A DNA stretch of 39,482 nucleotides from Candidatus Kaiserbacteria bacterium RIFCSPHIGHO2_01_FULL_53_29 (lineage in GTDB: Bacteria > Patescibacteriota > Minisyncoccia > Phycocordibacterales > UBA2100): the NCBI GenBank assembly GCA_001781125.1, contig MFKT01000013.1:1-39482 (forward strand), in the 5' to 3' direction. The notes beneath the pieces were generated by a model, which was not told where the DNA came from, ran no database searches, and saw nothing but the letters and a program-made list of their open reading frames with translations. This document shows, piece after piece, positions 1 to 8,590 of the stretch. Every line of letters begins with the position of its first letter. Positions within the stretch are counted from its first letter, which is position 1. The translations under genes and the position numbers were made by a program.

Positions 1-186
1 AACGAGGTCATCGTGGATTTTGGTGGCGTTACGGGGGCTACACAGTCGTTCGTGCATGCGCTCATCAGCGAAGCCATCAGGCGCTACGGTAGTGACGTCC
101 TCGATCGGATTTCTTTCAAGAATTGTAATGAGGTCGTCCAGAAAATAATCACAATTGTGACAGAATACATGCAAGAATCAGAGTAG
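1..186 (+). CDS. C-terminal part of a STAS-like (DUF4325-type) domain protein, truncated by the window start
   Basis: Frame 1 is open from base 1 to TAG 184-186: NEVIVDFGGVTGATQSFVHALISEAIRRYGSDVLDRISFKNCNEVVQKIITIVTEYMQESE*. The 'VDFGGV...FVHALI' pattern is STAS-like. Confidence 0.6.
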   Translation, partial: NEVIVDFGGVTGATQSFVHALISEAIRRYGSDVLDRISFKNCNEVVQKIITIVTEYMQESE

Positions 187-268
187 GGCATTAGTTTTGT
201 TGTAGATGCTCCCAAAGCTGGCCGATTGAGACGCTCATGTAGCGTATCACGAAAAATCCTCCTCTTGA

Positions 269-1330
269 CTACAAATTCTCAAGAAACTTGAGTGTTGCGT
301 CGTTGCGCATTGCGTGGGCGATGTGGGCGCGCAGCGCTATTGGATCAGCTTGCGGGTATGTCTTGCGAGCATGCTCGAGCTGGTGTTCAAGATCTTTTTC
401 ATCAGGCTCGATAGCCTCTTTGCGCGCTATTTCGGCGAGGACGAGGCGCACTTTGGCGCGTTTGTCGGCCGCGTCACGCCATCCGGCGCGCACCTCCTCA
501 CGTGTTTTTTTTGCTTGCGTGAGATAGCCCTCCAGATTTTGCCCGATGCGCGAGAGGTCGTCTTTGAGCCGCGCCTCCATGTCGTCGAGTTCGTACTCTC
601 GCAGTGCCGCCGGATATTTGATGGTGGAATCTTTCACCAGCTCATCGAGAATGAGTGCGCGGCGCTTTTCGGCGGCCTGCATTTCTTTTTCTGTTTTGAT
701 ATTTGTGCGCAGTACTTCTGCAAATTTCTCCGCGCTCTCGTACCCGAGCGATTGTACGAACGCATCATCGAGCTCTGGCAAGTCCTTGGCCTCCGCTGCG
801 CGTGATTCCTCGGCGGCTTTTTGCGCCTCGACGCCCGCTTCTATTTTGTCGATGCGGTGTCGCTCGCGCTGCAGGTGCGTGAGTGCTTGCGTGTGCTCTT
901 CGTCGGAGACAACAACTTCTTCTTTTATCTCTGTGTGCTTCTTTGCGATTTTTTTGTAATCTGGCAATTCCACAGACGGCGCGAGCGCAGCTCGCGCCGT
1001 AAATACAAGCGATTTGCCGCTTACCGGAGTATCGGTCGTCACGCGCGGGGATTCGATAATAAGCACTTTTTCTGCGGCCAGAAGCTCGGGTAGTTCGTGC
1101 TCTACCGCGTGCTGCACCGCTTCGCGCAGAATTGCGCTCTCACCATGCACACGGAGTATCTCCGCTTCAGGCGCTTTGCCCGGACGAAAGCCATCGAGCT
1201 TTGCGGTTTTCTGTATTTCTTTCAGCGCTTCAGTACGGTAGTGCGCGAGCGCCTCTGCGGGAATTTCTGCCTTTATCTCAACTTCCCATTGCGCGTCGTC
1301 GTGCGTAACTTTTATATTCCGCAACTGCAT
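269..1330 (-). CDS. tig: trigger factor
   Basis: 353 aa; N-terminal ribosome-binding region with 'LDGFRPGKAPEAEI' signature; TAAACT-N6-ATG upstream on the minus strand. Confidence 0.95.
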   Translation of the reverse strand: MQLRNIKVTHDDAQWEVEIKAEIPAEALAHYRTEALKEIQKTAKLDGFRPGKAPEAEILRVHGESAILREAVQHAVEHELPELLAAEKVLIIESPRVTTDTPVSGKSLVFTARAALAPSVELPDYKKIAKKHTEIKEEVVVSDEEHTQALTHLQRERHRIDKIEAGVEAQKAAEESRAAEAKDLPELDDAFVQSLGYESAEKFAEVLRTNIKTEKEMQAAEKRRALILDELVKDSTIKYPAALREYELDDMEARLKDDLSRIGQNLEGYLTQAKKTREEVRAGWRDAADKRAKVRLVLAEIARKEAIEPDEKDLEHQLEHARKTYPQADPIALRAHIAHAMRNDATLKFLENL

Positions 1331-1366
1331 CGGGGGAGTTTAACAAAGGTTGCTCTCTAATCCAAG

Positions 1367-1759
1367 TTACTGCGGGCACTTCTCGACGTGTGTCATTGTT
1401 TCGCCTGTCGATTCTATCGGTGTGCGGTATGAACAGATAGAACAACCGTTAGCCATCTTCTTCTCCGCAACAGCCGGGCCAAATGTATCAGAAGGAGTGC
1501 AGAGCGAATCACCTGGAATATATGGCGGCGGATTCTGTTGCCCATTCAAATGCGCGCCCCAAAAATAGAGCGCGCCGACGATGAGAAGCGTCACGATGAT
1601 GATGACGCCAACGATAGGGCCGGCACCAGATTTTTGTGCAGGCGGCCCGCCTTCGCCCTCGGCTCCGGCGTGGCGAGGGAGCAGGTGATCAGTGGGGTCG
1701 AATGGGGGCCCTCCTTCGCGCGAGGCTTCGGAAGGGCGCAGTGGAGAAGATGGAGGCAT
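1367..1759 (-). CDS. hypothetical single-pass membrane protein with Cys-containing C-terminus
   Basis: 130 aa; Pro/Gly-rich N-terminus, one TM segment (VGVIIIVTLLIVGALYFWG), CSIC motif. Confidence 0.6.
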   Translation of the reverse strand: MPPSSPLRPSEASREGGPPFDPTDHLLPRHAGAEGEGGPPAQKSGAGPIVGVIIIVTLLIVGALYFWGAHLNGQQNPPPYIPGDSLCTPSDTFGPAVAEKKMANGCSICSYRTPIESTGETMTHVEKCPQ

Positions 1760-1767
1760 GCCGTAAG

Positions 1768-1801
1768 TATAGCTTTCAGCTTTCAGATGTCAGCTATCAG
1801 G
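1768..1801. repeat. heptad array (CAGNNNT type)
   Basis: TAGCTTT CAGCTTT CAGATGT CAGCTAT CAGG, 7-bp phase. Confidence 0.7.
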
Positions 1802-1835
1802 AAAGGGGACAACCCCGACCCCACGGGCGTCGGGG

Positions 1836-2075
1836 CTAGGAGATGGTGGAGTTGAGGATGTATTTTTCAGCTTCAGCTTTGTCTCCAACGCTCGTTATCG
1901 GATGATGGGAGCCATAGAAGCGCACAACGAGGTCTCGTCGGGATCGTTCAAGATCATCCCAACAGGTGATGGAGCTGCCCGGTTCGACCGCGACGACCTT
2001 TTGGTCGTTGTCTCCCCGTTTCAATAATGCGATCGGCTCCACATCAATGGTATCTCCGACATGGAGTCGCCTCAT
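1836..2075 (-). CDS. hypothetical protein, downstream of ppa
   Basis: 79 aa ORF, 5 bp after the ppa stop in the same orientation. Confidence 0.5.
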   Translation of the reverse strand: MRRLHVGDTIDVEPIALLKRGDNDQKVVAVEPGSSITCWDDLERSRRDLVVRFYGSHHPITSVGDKAEAEKYILNSTIS

Positions 2076-2080
2076 TGCGG

Positions 2081-2611
2081 CTACTTGCTGAACTTCTTTT
2101 TGTAGAGCTCCACGGATCTGCGCAATGCCTCGAGCGCCTCCTTCTTGGCCTTAAAACCGGGGACTGTCACCTCGGCTCCTTTGAGATGCTTGTATGTCTC
2201 GAAAAAATGCTTGATTTCTTTGAGGGTGTGTTTATTGATGTCGCCCAAGTCATGCACATCATCCCACCGTTTGTCGTTCACCGGCACGCAGATAATTTTT
2301 GCATCGGATTCACCGGTGTCAATCATCTCCATCAATGCAACCGGGCGCACTTTGACGAGAACTCCGGGGAGTATAGGAAAGCTTGCAAGCACCAGAACAT
2401 CGATGGCGTCGCCGTCTTCCCAGTATGTCTGTGGCGCGAAGCCGTATTCGACGGGGTACGCCGCCGCCGAATAATTGGCGCGGTCGAGGTGGATGAGCCC
2501 CGTCTCTTTTTCTATTTCGTACTTGTTCTGAGACCCTTTCGGGACTTCGATGATAACGTTGATCTCATCGGGCGCATTTTCGCCAAGCGGTATATCGTGC
2601 CAGAGGTTCAT
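2081..2611 (-). CDS. ppa: inorganic pyrophosphatase (family I)
   Basis: 176 aa; 'MNLWHDIPLG...VIIEVPKGSQNKYEIEKETG...YPVEYGFAPQTYWEDGDAIDVLVL' characteristic of soluble PPase. Confidence 0.96.
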   Translation of the reverse strand: MNLWHDIPLGENAPDEINVIIEVPKGSQNKYEIEKETGLIHLDRANYSAAAYPVEYGFAPQTYWEDGDAIDVLVLASFPILPGVLVKVRPVALMEMIDTGESDAKIICVPVNDKRWDDVHDLGDINKHTLKEIKHFFETYKHLKGAEVTVPGFKAKKEALEALRRSVELYKKKFSK

Positions 2612-2613
2612 AT

Positions 2614-2647
2614 AGGTAGGTTTCAGGTGTCAGGTTACAGGTTTCAG
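2614..2647. repeat. heptad array (CAGGNNT type)
   Basis: TAGGTTT CAGGTGT CAGGTTA CAGGTTT CAG, 7-bp phase. Confidence 0.75.
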
Positions 2648-2693
2648 TAATGCGGGAAGTGTAACAAATTGATCCGCGAAGCGAAAGAGCACT

Positions 2694-3263
2694 CTATCGA
2701 TTGAGGTATCTCAAAAGCATCAAAGCACTTCGTTCTTCCTGGATGCGACCATCGAGGCACATTTCTTTTGCGTTTGCGAGAGTCGTTGGAACCACCGCAA
2801 TATCCTCTCCCGCTTCCAAATCCTGCCCCGTTTCTTCCGTGTACGATCTGACAACAAAGTAGTACAAATCCCACTCCACTGTTGTGCCGCATTTGGAAAT
2901 ACCAAAAAGTTCCGCATCGCCCGCGACGATGCCTACCTCCTCGCGCGCCTCTTTGACTGCGGCTTCATGTGCTTTTGCTTTGATATCGCCGTTGGTTTTG
3001 AGGAACGAATTGTATTCTTTGAGCGTGTCGAAGACTTTGCCGCCGGGTAGACGGAAGTCGTAATCTTTTATTTCCGGCCGGTATTCTTTTGTAAGAATGA
3101 TCTTCCCGTCATGTGTCGGGATAATGAGGCGCGTGCCCGGAGCACGTCGGGCAAACTCGAAGTTAATCGTCTTCTCGCCGACTCTCATCGGCTGCTCGAC
3201 TACCTCGATAATCTTGCCCTGGTACGTGACCTTTTCCGGACCGGAAGGAATGGGAATAACCAT
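2694..3263 (-). CDS. NUDIX hydrolase (ADP-ribose pyrophosphatase-like)
   Basis: 189 aa; Nudix box-like 'LPGGKVF...AHEAAVKEAREEVGIVAG'; GGAG 4 nt upstream of its ATG, within the 3' end of nusA. Confidence 0.9.
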   Translation of the reverse strand: MVIPIPSGPEKVTYQGKIIEVVEQPMRVGEKTINFEFARRAPGTRLIIPTHDGKIILTKEYRPEIKDYDFRLPGGKVFDTLKEYNSFLKTNGDIKAKAHEAAVKEAREEVGIVAGDAELFGISKCGTTVEWDLYYFVVRSYTEETGQDLEAGEDIAVVPTTLANAKEMCLDGRIQEERSALMLLRYLNR

Positions 3264-3265
3264 AC

Positions 3266-4606
3266 TTACTCCGCATCTTTCTCCTTGTCGGTCGGAGTTT
3301 CTTCCTGCTGCTCTTCTACTTTTTCTGATGCGATGTCGCGATCTTGGGCGACTGGGTCGATATTCTTCTCCCCGGTGTCGGCAGCTTCATCTTCGTCCCC
3401 CATTTCTTTCTTCGTCTCCTCGAACCCGCTTTCCTTTTGCGAAATGTCTTCCACGTCCGTCGGCTGTACCGCTGCTGATTCTGTGGTATCGGCTTTGGCA
3501 ATCTCTTCGCCACCCGCGGAGCGGATGTCTATTTTCCACCCGGTGAGGCGCGCGGCGAGGCGTACGTTTTGCCCGCCGCGACCGATAGCGAGCGATTGCT
3601 GGTCTTCGGCGACTTGCACCACTGCGCGATTTTCCTCTTCGTTGAGCTCGAGCGCCAGCACCTGTGCGGGTTTCAAAGATTCTTTGACATAGTCAGCGGC
3701 AGTCGCCGACCACTCGACGACGTCGATCTTTTCACCTCCGAGCTCGCTCGTCACGACTGCCACGCGCACGCCGCGCTGGCCGACGAGTGCGCCCACCGGA
3801 TCCACATGGTCGTCATTTGAAAATACCGCGATTTTGGCGCGACTGCCCGGCTCGCGCACAATGCCTTTGACCTCGACGATGCCACTCGCCATTTCGGGCA
3901 CTTCGGCTTCGAAAAGCTTGGTGAGGAAACGCGGGTGCGAACGCGAGAGGCGGATGAAGGTACCGCGTACGCCTTCGTCTACGCGAAGGAGAAGCGCACG
4001 CACGCGCTCGCCCTGTCGGTACCGCTCGCCGGGAATCTGCTCGTCGTAGGGAAGTATCGCGGTCGCGCGACCGAGGTCCACAAAAAGATTGCCACGCTCA
4101 AATCTTTGGACATGCCCCGTCACGATGTCGCCTTCGCGCTGGCCGTATTCGGTGATGATGCTCGCGCGCTCCGCCTCGCGGACCTTTTGCATGATGACCT
4201 GCTTGGCAGCTTGCGCGGCGATGCGGCCGAAATCCTCGCGCGTCTCGAGCGGGAATGAGATTTCCTCATCAAGCTGTGAATCTTTTTTGATGCGCCGCGC
4301 ATCTTCGAGCATGATATGTTGCTCCGGATTGAAGCGCGAGCGGTGGTCGTCGTCACCTGTAGACTCTTCGTCCTCCTGTCGCACTAGCGTTTTGTCCACC
4401 ACTATCTTCGCCTGCCGGAATTCCATATCACCGGTCGTCGGACTGAATGTCGCGCGGATTATCTGCCCGCGCTTGCCGTATTCACGGCGATACGCCGCCG
4501 CAAGCGCCGTCGCCAATGCATCAATAACAGACTCGCGCGAAATCCCGCGCTCCTGCTGGAGCTCGTCGAGTGCAGAGTTGAGTGATTTGAGGTCGAGTAG
4601 ACTCAT
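3266..4606 (-). CDS. nusA: transcription termination/antitermination protein NusA
   Basis: 446 aa; N-terminal NusA domain, S1, KH domains ('DPVGALVGQRGVRV', 'QSLAIGRGGQNVRLAARLTGWKIDI'), acidic tail. Confidence 0.97.
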   Translation of the reverse strand: MSLLDLKSLNSALDELQQERGISRESVIDALATALAAAYRREYGKRGQIIRATFSPTTGDMEFRQAKIVVDKTLVRQEDEESTGDDDHRSRFNPEQHIMLEDARRIKKDSQLDEEISFPLETREDFGRIAAQAAKQVIMQKVREAERASIITEYGQREGDIVTGHVQRFERGNLFVDLGRATAILPYDEQIPGERYRQGERVRALLLRVDEGVRGTFIRLSRSHPRFLTKLFEAEVPEMASGIVEVKGIVREPGSRAKIAVFSNDDHVDPVGALVGQRGVRVAVVTSELGGEKIDVVEWSATAADYVKESLKPAQVLALELNEEENRAVVQVAEDQQSLAIGRGGQNVRLAARLTGWKIDIRSAGGEEIAKADTTESAAVQPTDVEDISQKESGFEETKKEMGDEDEAADTGEKNIDPVAQDRDIASEKVEEQQEETPTDKEKDAE

Positions 4607-4636
4607 AGGTTCTAGGGACTAGCTGCTAGCTTCTAG
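4606..4636. repeat. heptad array abutting the nusA start codon
   Basis: TAGGTTC TAGGGAC TAGCTGC TAGCTTC TAG. Confidence 0.85.
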
Positions 4637-4771
4637 TAATAAGTAAAGCCGTTTAAAAAAAGTGTCCGCCAGCGGCGGAACTAATGCCGACAATATAATC
4701 GAGCGGTCCTCAAAAGTCAAATGCGCGCGGGTTGCCCCGTCCCGCGCGCATTTCGAAGGCAGTCCACCCCT

Positions 4772-5077
4772 TCACTTGCACTTTCTTTGTGGGGGGTCAT
4801 GGCGTCCTATGGGCGGCACCGGGACTTCGACGTCACGGAAGAAGAGCCCTGCCGCGTGGCAGAAGACTACATGGGGACATTCTCCATCGTCCAGCTCAGA
4901 GTCGCTCATGCCCGCGGCAGCTCTGAATGCCTCGATGAGGTTGTCTTTGTTGCCAGGCACATCGAGTATCCCGAATCGCTCAAGCATCTCGTCGACTGAC
5001 AGGTCGATTGAGGCGGCCATGCGACAAAGGTCGATCATTTTACGTCTTTCAGTAGGCACTTCATCCTCCACTTTCAT
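4772..5077 (-). CDS. hypothetical protein
   Basis: 101 aa ORF in an otherwise empty interval; no family recognised. Confidence 0.4.
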   Translation of the reverse strand: MKVEDEVPTERRKMIDLCRMAASIDLSVDEMLERFGILDVPGNKDNLIEAFRAAAGMSDSELDDGECPHVVFCHAAGLFFRDVEVPVPPIGRHDPPQRKCK

Positions 5078-5190
5078 GCGCCGAAGCGCGGGAACATTTG
5101 GGAATCACTTGTCCCGCAGGATTGATAGCACAAAACCTCACTCGCGTACAGCGATTTGACGGGAATCTATTATTAGCTAAAATGTCTATT

Positions 5191-5355
5191 ATGGCCAACG
5201 AGGAATATGTATTCACGGCGACCGACGCCAAGAATCGTTTCGGTGAGCTTTTGGACGCCGCGCAGCATCATCCAATAACAATCACCAAACATGGACGTCC
5301 GGTCGCGGTCTTGATTGGTTTCGAGCTTTACAAAAAGCTGAAGCGGATGGGATAG
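5191..5355 (+). CDS. Phd/YefM-type antitoxin, no adjacent toxin
   Basis: MANEEYVFTATDAKNRFGELLDAAQHHPITITKHGRPVAVLIGFELYKKLKRMG is a typical Phd/YefM N-terminal domain; TTGACG-N16-TAAAAT-N7-ATG upstream. Confidence 0.82.
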   Translation: MANEEYVFTATDAKNRFGELLDAAQHHPITITKHGRPVAVLIGFELYKKLKRMG

Positions 5356-5387
5356 GGCCTGCCGGCAGGTGATATAATTGTATCTCG

Positions 5388-5421
5388 TAGACTCTAACAC
5401 CTAGTCCCTAGCACCTAACCC
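5388..5421. repeat. heptad array in the predicted pilB 5'UTR
   Basis: TAGACTC TAACACC TAGTCCC TAGCACC TAACCC, downstream of TATAAT (5373-5378) and upstream of ATG 5425. Confidence 0.75.
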
Positions 5422-5424
5422 ACC

Positions 5425-7182
5425 ATGTACATCTCCGACACACATCTCAAATCATTTCTCGCCGATGCGGGTTTGGTTAACCAGAAGGATTTTGATACTG
5501 CGGAAGCGGAGGCGAAGCAGACAGGGCAGCCGGTGGGGGATATTCTCACAGCGAAGAACGCCATCGGCGAAGACGAACTGCGCCGCACGTATGCGTACAT
5601 TCTCGGGATTCCCTTTGTGTCGCTTTCGGGCACCATCATCAAATACGACACGCTCTCGATGATCCCCGAGCCGGTCGCAAGACGCAACAACATCATTAGC
5701 TATGCGCAAAAGGGCGACGATTTGGAGGTCGCAATGCTCGATACGGATGACTTGGCGGCGATAGATTTCATAAAAAAGAAGACGCACCTCAAGGTCTTAC
5801 CGCGACTCACCGATGTGGCCTCCATCAAAAGCGCTCTCAAGCAGTACCAGCAGGGACTCAAAGATAATTTGGGCGACGTGATCAGCCGCGAGACTGCGGC
5901 ACTCGAGAAAACTGCTGCCGACCTCGCGGCGACTGGCGAGGGGAAAGAAATGGACTTGAAGCAAATAGCAGAAGGTGTGCCTGCGGTGCGTATCGTGGAC
6001 ACCTTGATACGGCACGCCAATGCACAAAATGCATCCGACATTCACATCGAGCCGCTTGAGGGGACGCTCCTCATCCGTTATCGCATCGATGGGCTCTTGC
6101 ACGACGCGATGGAGCTGCCCAAACACGCGGCTGCCGCTATCACTGCGCGTATAAAAGTTCTCGCGAATATGCGTCTCGACGAGCATCGTCTGCCGCAAGA
6201 CGGAAGATTCGGTGCGGAGAGCGGCGGTGAGAAAATATCATTCCGCGTTTCGGTATTGCCGACGTATTACGGAGAGAAGATAGTGATGCGCCTTTTGCGC
6301 GATTCTATTTCCGGCTTCACGCTTGAATCGATCGGTTTCCATGGTGCGGGATTAGAGCGCATGCACGAAGCGATGCGCAAAACGACCGGCATGATACTCA
6401 CGACGGGGCCCACGGGCGCCGGAAAATCAACGACACTTTACACGCTTCTCGACATTGTGAACACGCCCAACGTGAACATCTCGACCATCGAAGACCCGAT
6501 CGAATATCAGATGACGCGCATCAATCAAACGCAGGTGCGGCCCGAGATCGGATTTACATTTGCCAACGGTCTTAGGAGCCTCGTGCGTCAGGACCCCGAC
6601 ATCGTGATGGTGGGGGAGATCCGTGACAAGGAAACCGCGTCGCTTGCCATCAATGCCGCGCTTACCGGCCACCTCGTGCTTTCGACCTTGCACACGAATT
6701 CCGCATCAGGGGCGATCGCGCGCCTGCTCGATATGGGCGTCGAGCCGTTCCTTCTGGTCTCCACGCTGCGGGTCATTATCGGACAGCGGCTTGTACGCAA
6801 GCTCTCCGCCGACAAAGAAAAATATGAACTCTCGCGGGATGAGCAAGCGCAGCTCGAGCGTGTTATCAATCCGGGTGTCGTACTCAAAGCGCTCAAGGAA
6901 GAGAAAGCGGTCGCGGCTGACGCTACATGGAAAAATATCCCGTTCCACAAAGCAAAAGAACATGGCGCAACACCCTCCGGCTACTCCGGCCGCGTCGGCA
7001 TCTATGAAGTGCTGCCGGTGACATCGACCATCAAAGAATTGGTAATGGGCGGGAAGACAGGCGACGAGATCGAAAAGCAGGCGAGAAGCGAGGGTATGCT
7101 CACGATGAGCGAGGACGGGATATTTAAAGCTGCGCAAGGAGTTACCACCATCGAGGAAGTGTTGCGTGTGATTACCGAATAG
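5425..7182 (+). CDS. pilB: type IV pilus assembly ATPase PilB / GspE family
   Basis: 585 aa; MshEN-like N-terminus, Walker A 'TGPTGAGKSTTLYT', Asp/His boxes, 'LVRQDPDIVMVGEIRDKETA', 'LTGHLVLSTLHTN'. Confidence 0.96.
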   Translation: MYISDTHLKSFLADAGLVNQKDFDTAEAEAKQTGQPVGDILTAKNAIGEDELRRTYAYILGIPFVSLSGTIIKYDTLSMIPEPVARRNNIISYAQKGDDLEVAMLDTDDLAAIDFIKKKTHLKVLPRLTDVASIKSALKQYQQGLKDNLGDVISRETAALEKTAADLAATGEGKEMDLKQIAEGVPAVRIVDTLIRHANAQNASDIHIEPLEGTLLIRYRIDGLLHDAMELPKHAAAAITARIKVLANMRLDEHRLPQDGRFGAESGGEKISFRVSVLPTYYGEKIVMRLLRDSISGFTLESIGFHGAGLERMHEAMRKTTGMILTTGPTGAGKSTTLYTLLDIVNTPNVNISTIEDPIEYQMTRINQTQVRPEIGFTFANGLRSLVRQDPDIVMVGEIRDKETASLAINAALTGHLVLSTLHTNSASGAIARLLDMGVEPFLLVSTLRVIIGQRLVRKLSADKEKYELSRDEQAQLERVINPGVVLKALKEEKAVAADATWKNIPFHKAKEHGATPSGYSGRVGIYEVLPVTSTIKELVMGGKTGDEIEKQARSEGMLTMSEDGIFKAAQGVTTIEEVLRVITE

Positions 7183-7208
7183 TGAGGGCGCTGCAAAGGT
7201 TTCTAAAA

Positions 7209-7229
7209 GTAGGAGGTCAGACCTCCTAC
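7209..7229. repeat. REP-like palindrome upstream of the RAYT gene
   Basis: GTAGGAGGTC-A-GACCTCCTAC, perfect 10-bp arms. Confidence 0.85.
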
Positions 7230-7248
7230 AATCTGCTATACTTCGCCC

Positions 7249-7938
7249 ATGCGAGTAGAACCGTACGGCATAGATTCTGTTGTGCATGTGGTGAAGCGTG
7301 GTGCACGCGGCATGCCGATAACTAGGGATATTGCCGACAAGAAACGCTTCGCTCGACTCCTGTATTATTTGAATGACAGCTATCGATGCGAGACGTGGGA
7401 GCGAGATATCAAAGGCCTCAAAGCATTTGAGCGCCCTGCGCATTGGCCGGCCCGAAATAAGATTGTGGAGATCCTTGCGTGGGTTCTCATGCCGAACCAT
7501 TTCCACTTATTGTTTCGAGAGATCAAAGAAGGCGGCATCTCATCGTTTATGCAAAGGATAGGAGTGAGCATGTCAATGCATTTTAATGAGAAATACAAAG
7601 AGACGGGAAGCCTCTTTCAGGGACCGTACAAGAGCAGAACCATAGATCGTGACGACTACCTGCTATATGTTGCTCCGTACATTATGGCCAAAAATACTTT
7701 TGAGTTGTATCCGGGCGGTTTCGCGCGCGCAACCCGGTCTTTCGACGATGCGTGGAAGTGGGCAACAGAGAAGTATCAGTTTTCGAGCTTGCCGGATTAT
7801 GCGACCGGCGCATCCTCGCCGATTATAGAGAGCAACTTTTTGGACATGTTTGGTTCGGCGAAGCAGTTCCGTTCCTTGTCGCGTGATATGGTCCTCGGAA
7901 AAGCAGGTCAGCGTATTATCGAATTGTCTGAAATGTGA
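7249..7938 (+). CDS. REP-associated tyrosine transposase (RAYT, Y1/HUH transposase, IS200-like)
   Basis: 229 aa; HUH motif 'VLMPNHFHLLF', 'HFNEKYKETGSLFQGPYKS', 'YLLYVAPYIMAKN'; flanked by matching palindromes. Confidence 0.93.
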   Translation: MRVEPYGIDSVVHVVKRGARGMPITRDIADKKRFARLLYYLNDSYRCETWERDIKGLKAFERPAHWPARNKIVEILAWVLMPNHFHLLFREIKEGGISSFMQRIGVSMSMHFNEKYKETGSLFQGPYKSRTIDRDDYLLYVAPYIMAKNTFELYPGGFARATRSFDDAWKWATEKYQFSSLPDYATGASSPIIESNFLDMFGSAKQFRSLSRDMVLGKAGQRIIELSEM

Positions 7939-7941
7939 ATT

Positions 7942-7962
7942 GTCGGAGGTCTGACCTCCTAC
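7942..7962. repeat. REP-like palindrome downstream of the RAYT gene
   Basis: GTCGGAGGTC-T-GACCTCCTAC; matches 7209-7229 with one arm mismatch and the centre base. Confidence 0.85.
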
Positions 7963-8098
7963 ACTGAAAGGCTTGCGATCTCTTCGCGTCGGTGATTATC
8001 GGATTTTGTACAAAATTCAGGGTTCGACAGTGTTCGTTGGCGCAATCAAACATCGCTCATTCGAGTACGAAGCTAGCGTGGAGAAGCGTTTCCAGTGA
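7955..8098 (+). pseudogene. 5'-truncated RelE/ParE-superfamily toxin remnant
   Basis: Open frame reads ..TLKGLRSLRVGDYRILYKIQGSTVFVGAIKHRSFEYEASVEKRFQ*; RelE-like 'LRVGDYRILYKI' core; begins at the REP palindrome with no N-terminal half. Confidence 0.8.
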
Positions 8099-8212
8099 CG
8101 AAGTATTACGTGTCATTGCAGAGTAGAAAATACGGGCGCTTGCGAAACTCCGCTGTTTGTGGATTAATCTTGGGAGCCCAACTAATCCCAGGTGTAATGG
8201 GCTGCACCCAGC

Positions 8213-8446
8213 TTGATGGAGGATGTCTTGGACTCAGGTCGCAGTCAATCCCATAACCAATCCAACGATGACTCTTGGACTGGTTTGTTCTTCCTGGCCG
8301 GCCTTGTCGTTGCGGTCGGTGGCGGGCTCGTGTGGTGGCTCGGCGGCGCACCCTACACCTCTTACGGAGGCTGGGCCTTCTGGATCGGTCTGGTGGTCGT
8401 GGTCATTTCGCTGATCGTGGCCTGGAGACGCGGCGAGTTCGACTAA
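8213..8446 (+). CDS. hypothetical two-TM membrane protein
   Basis: 77 aa; two hydrophobic helices; followed by a hairpin terminator. Confidence 0.55.
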   Translation: MMEDVLDSGRSQSHNQSNDDSWTGLFFLAGLVVAVGGGLVWWLGGAPYTSYGGWAFWIGLVVVVISLIVAWRRGEFD

Positions 8447-8497
8447 CGCGCTGTCGGCGAGGCCCGTGATCTCATGGCGAGATCGATCAATTTCGGA

Positions 8498-8531
8498 AAG
8501 TCCGGTGTGGAGCCCGGACTTTCTTTGTTTA
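8498..8531 (+). terminator. Rho-independent terminator
   Basis: AAAGTCCGG tgtggagc CCGGACTTT then ctttgttt. Confidence 0.75.
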
Positions 8532-8590
8532 TATACATTTAGAAGAATATTTCGACGGTTCGAAGTATTTGCGCGCTATACTTGAGCGTA

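Noticed and set aside
288-1360. Several plus-strand ORFs (288-527, 314-805, 546-959, 1097-1360)
   Set aside because: They lie antisense to the clear trigger factor gene and have low-complexity, Ser/Arg-rich translations typical of shadow ORFs in GC-rich coding sequence.
269-4606. Minus-strand block tig to nusA as an accessory island
   Set aside because: Ordinary housekeeping genes; apart from the heptad arrays nothing unusual was seen.
8099-8212. Possible small structured RNA in the spacer before 8213
   Set aside because: Some short complementary segments (e.g. TGGGAGCCCA...TGGGCTGCACCCA) are visible, but no known RNA family or convincing overall fold could be recognised by eye.
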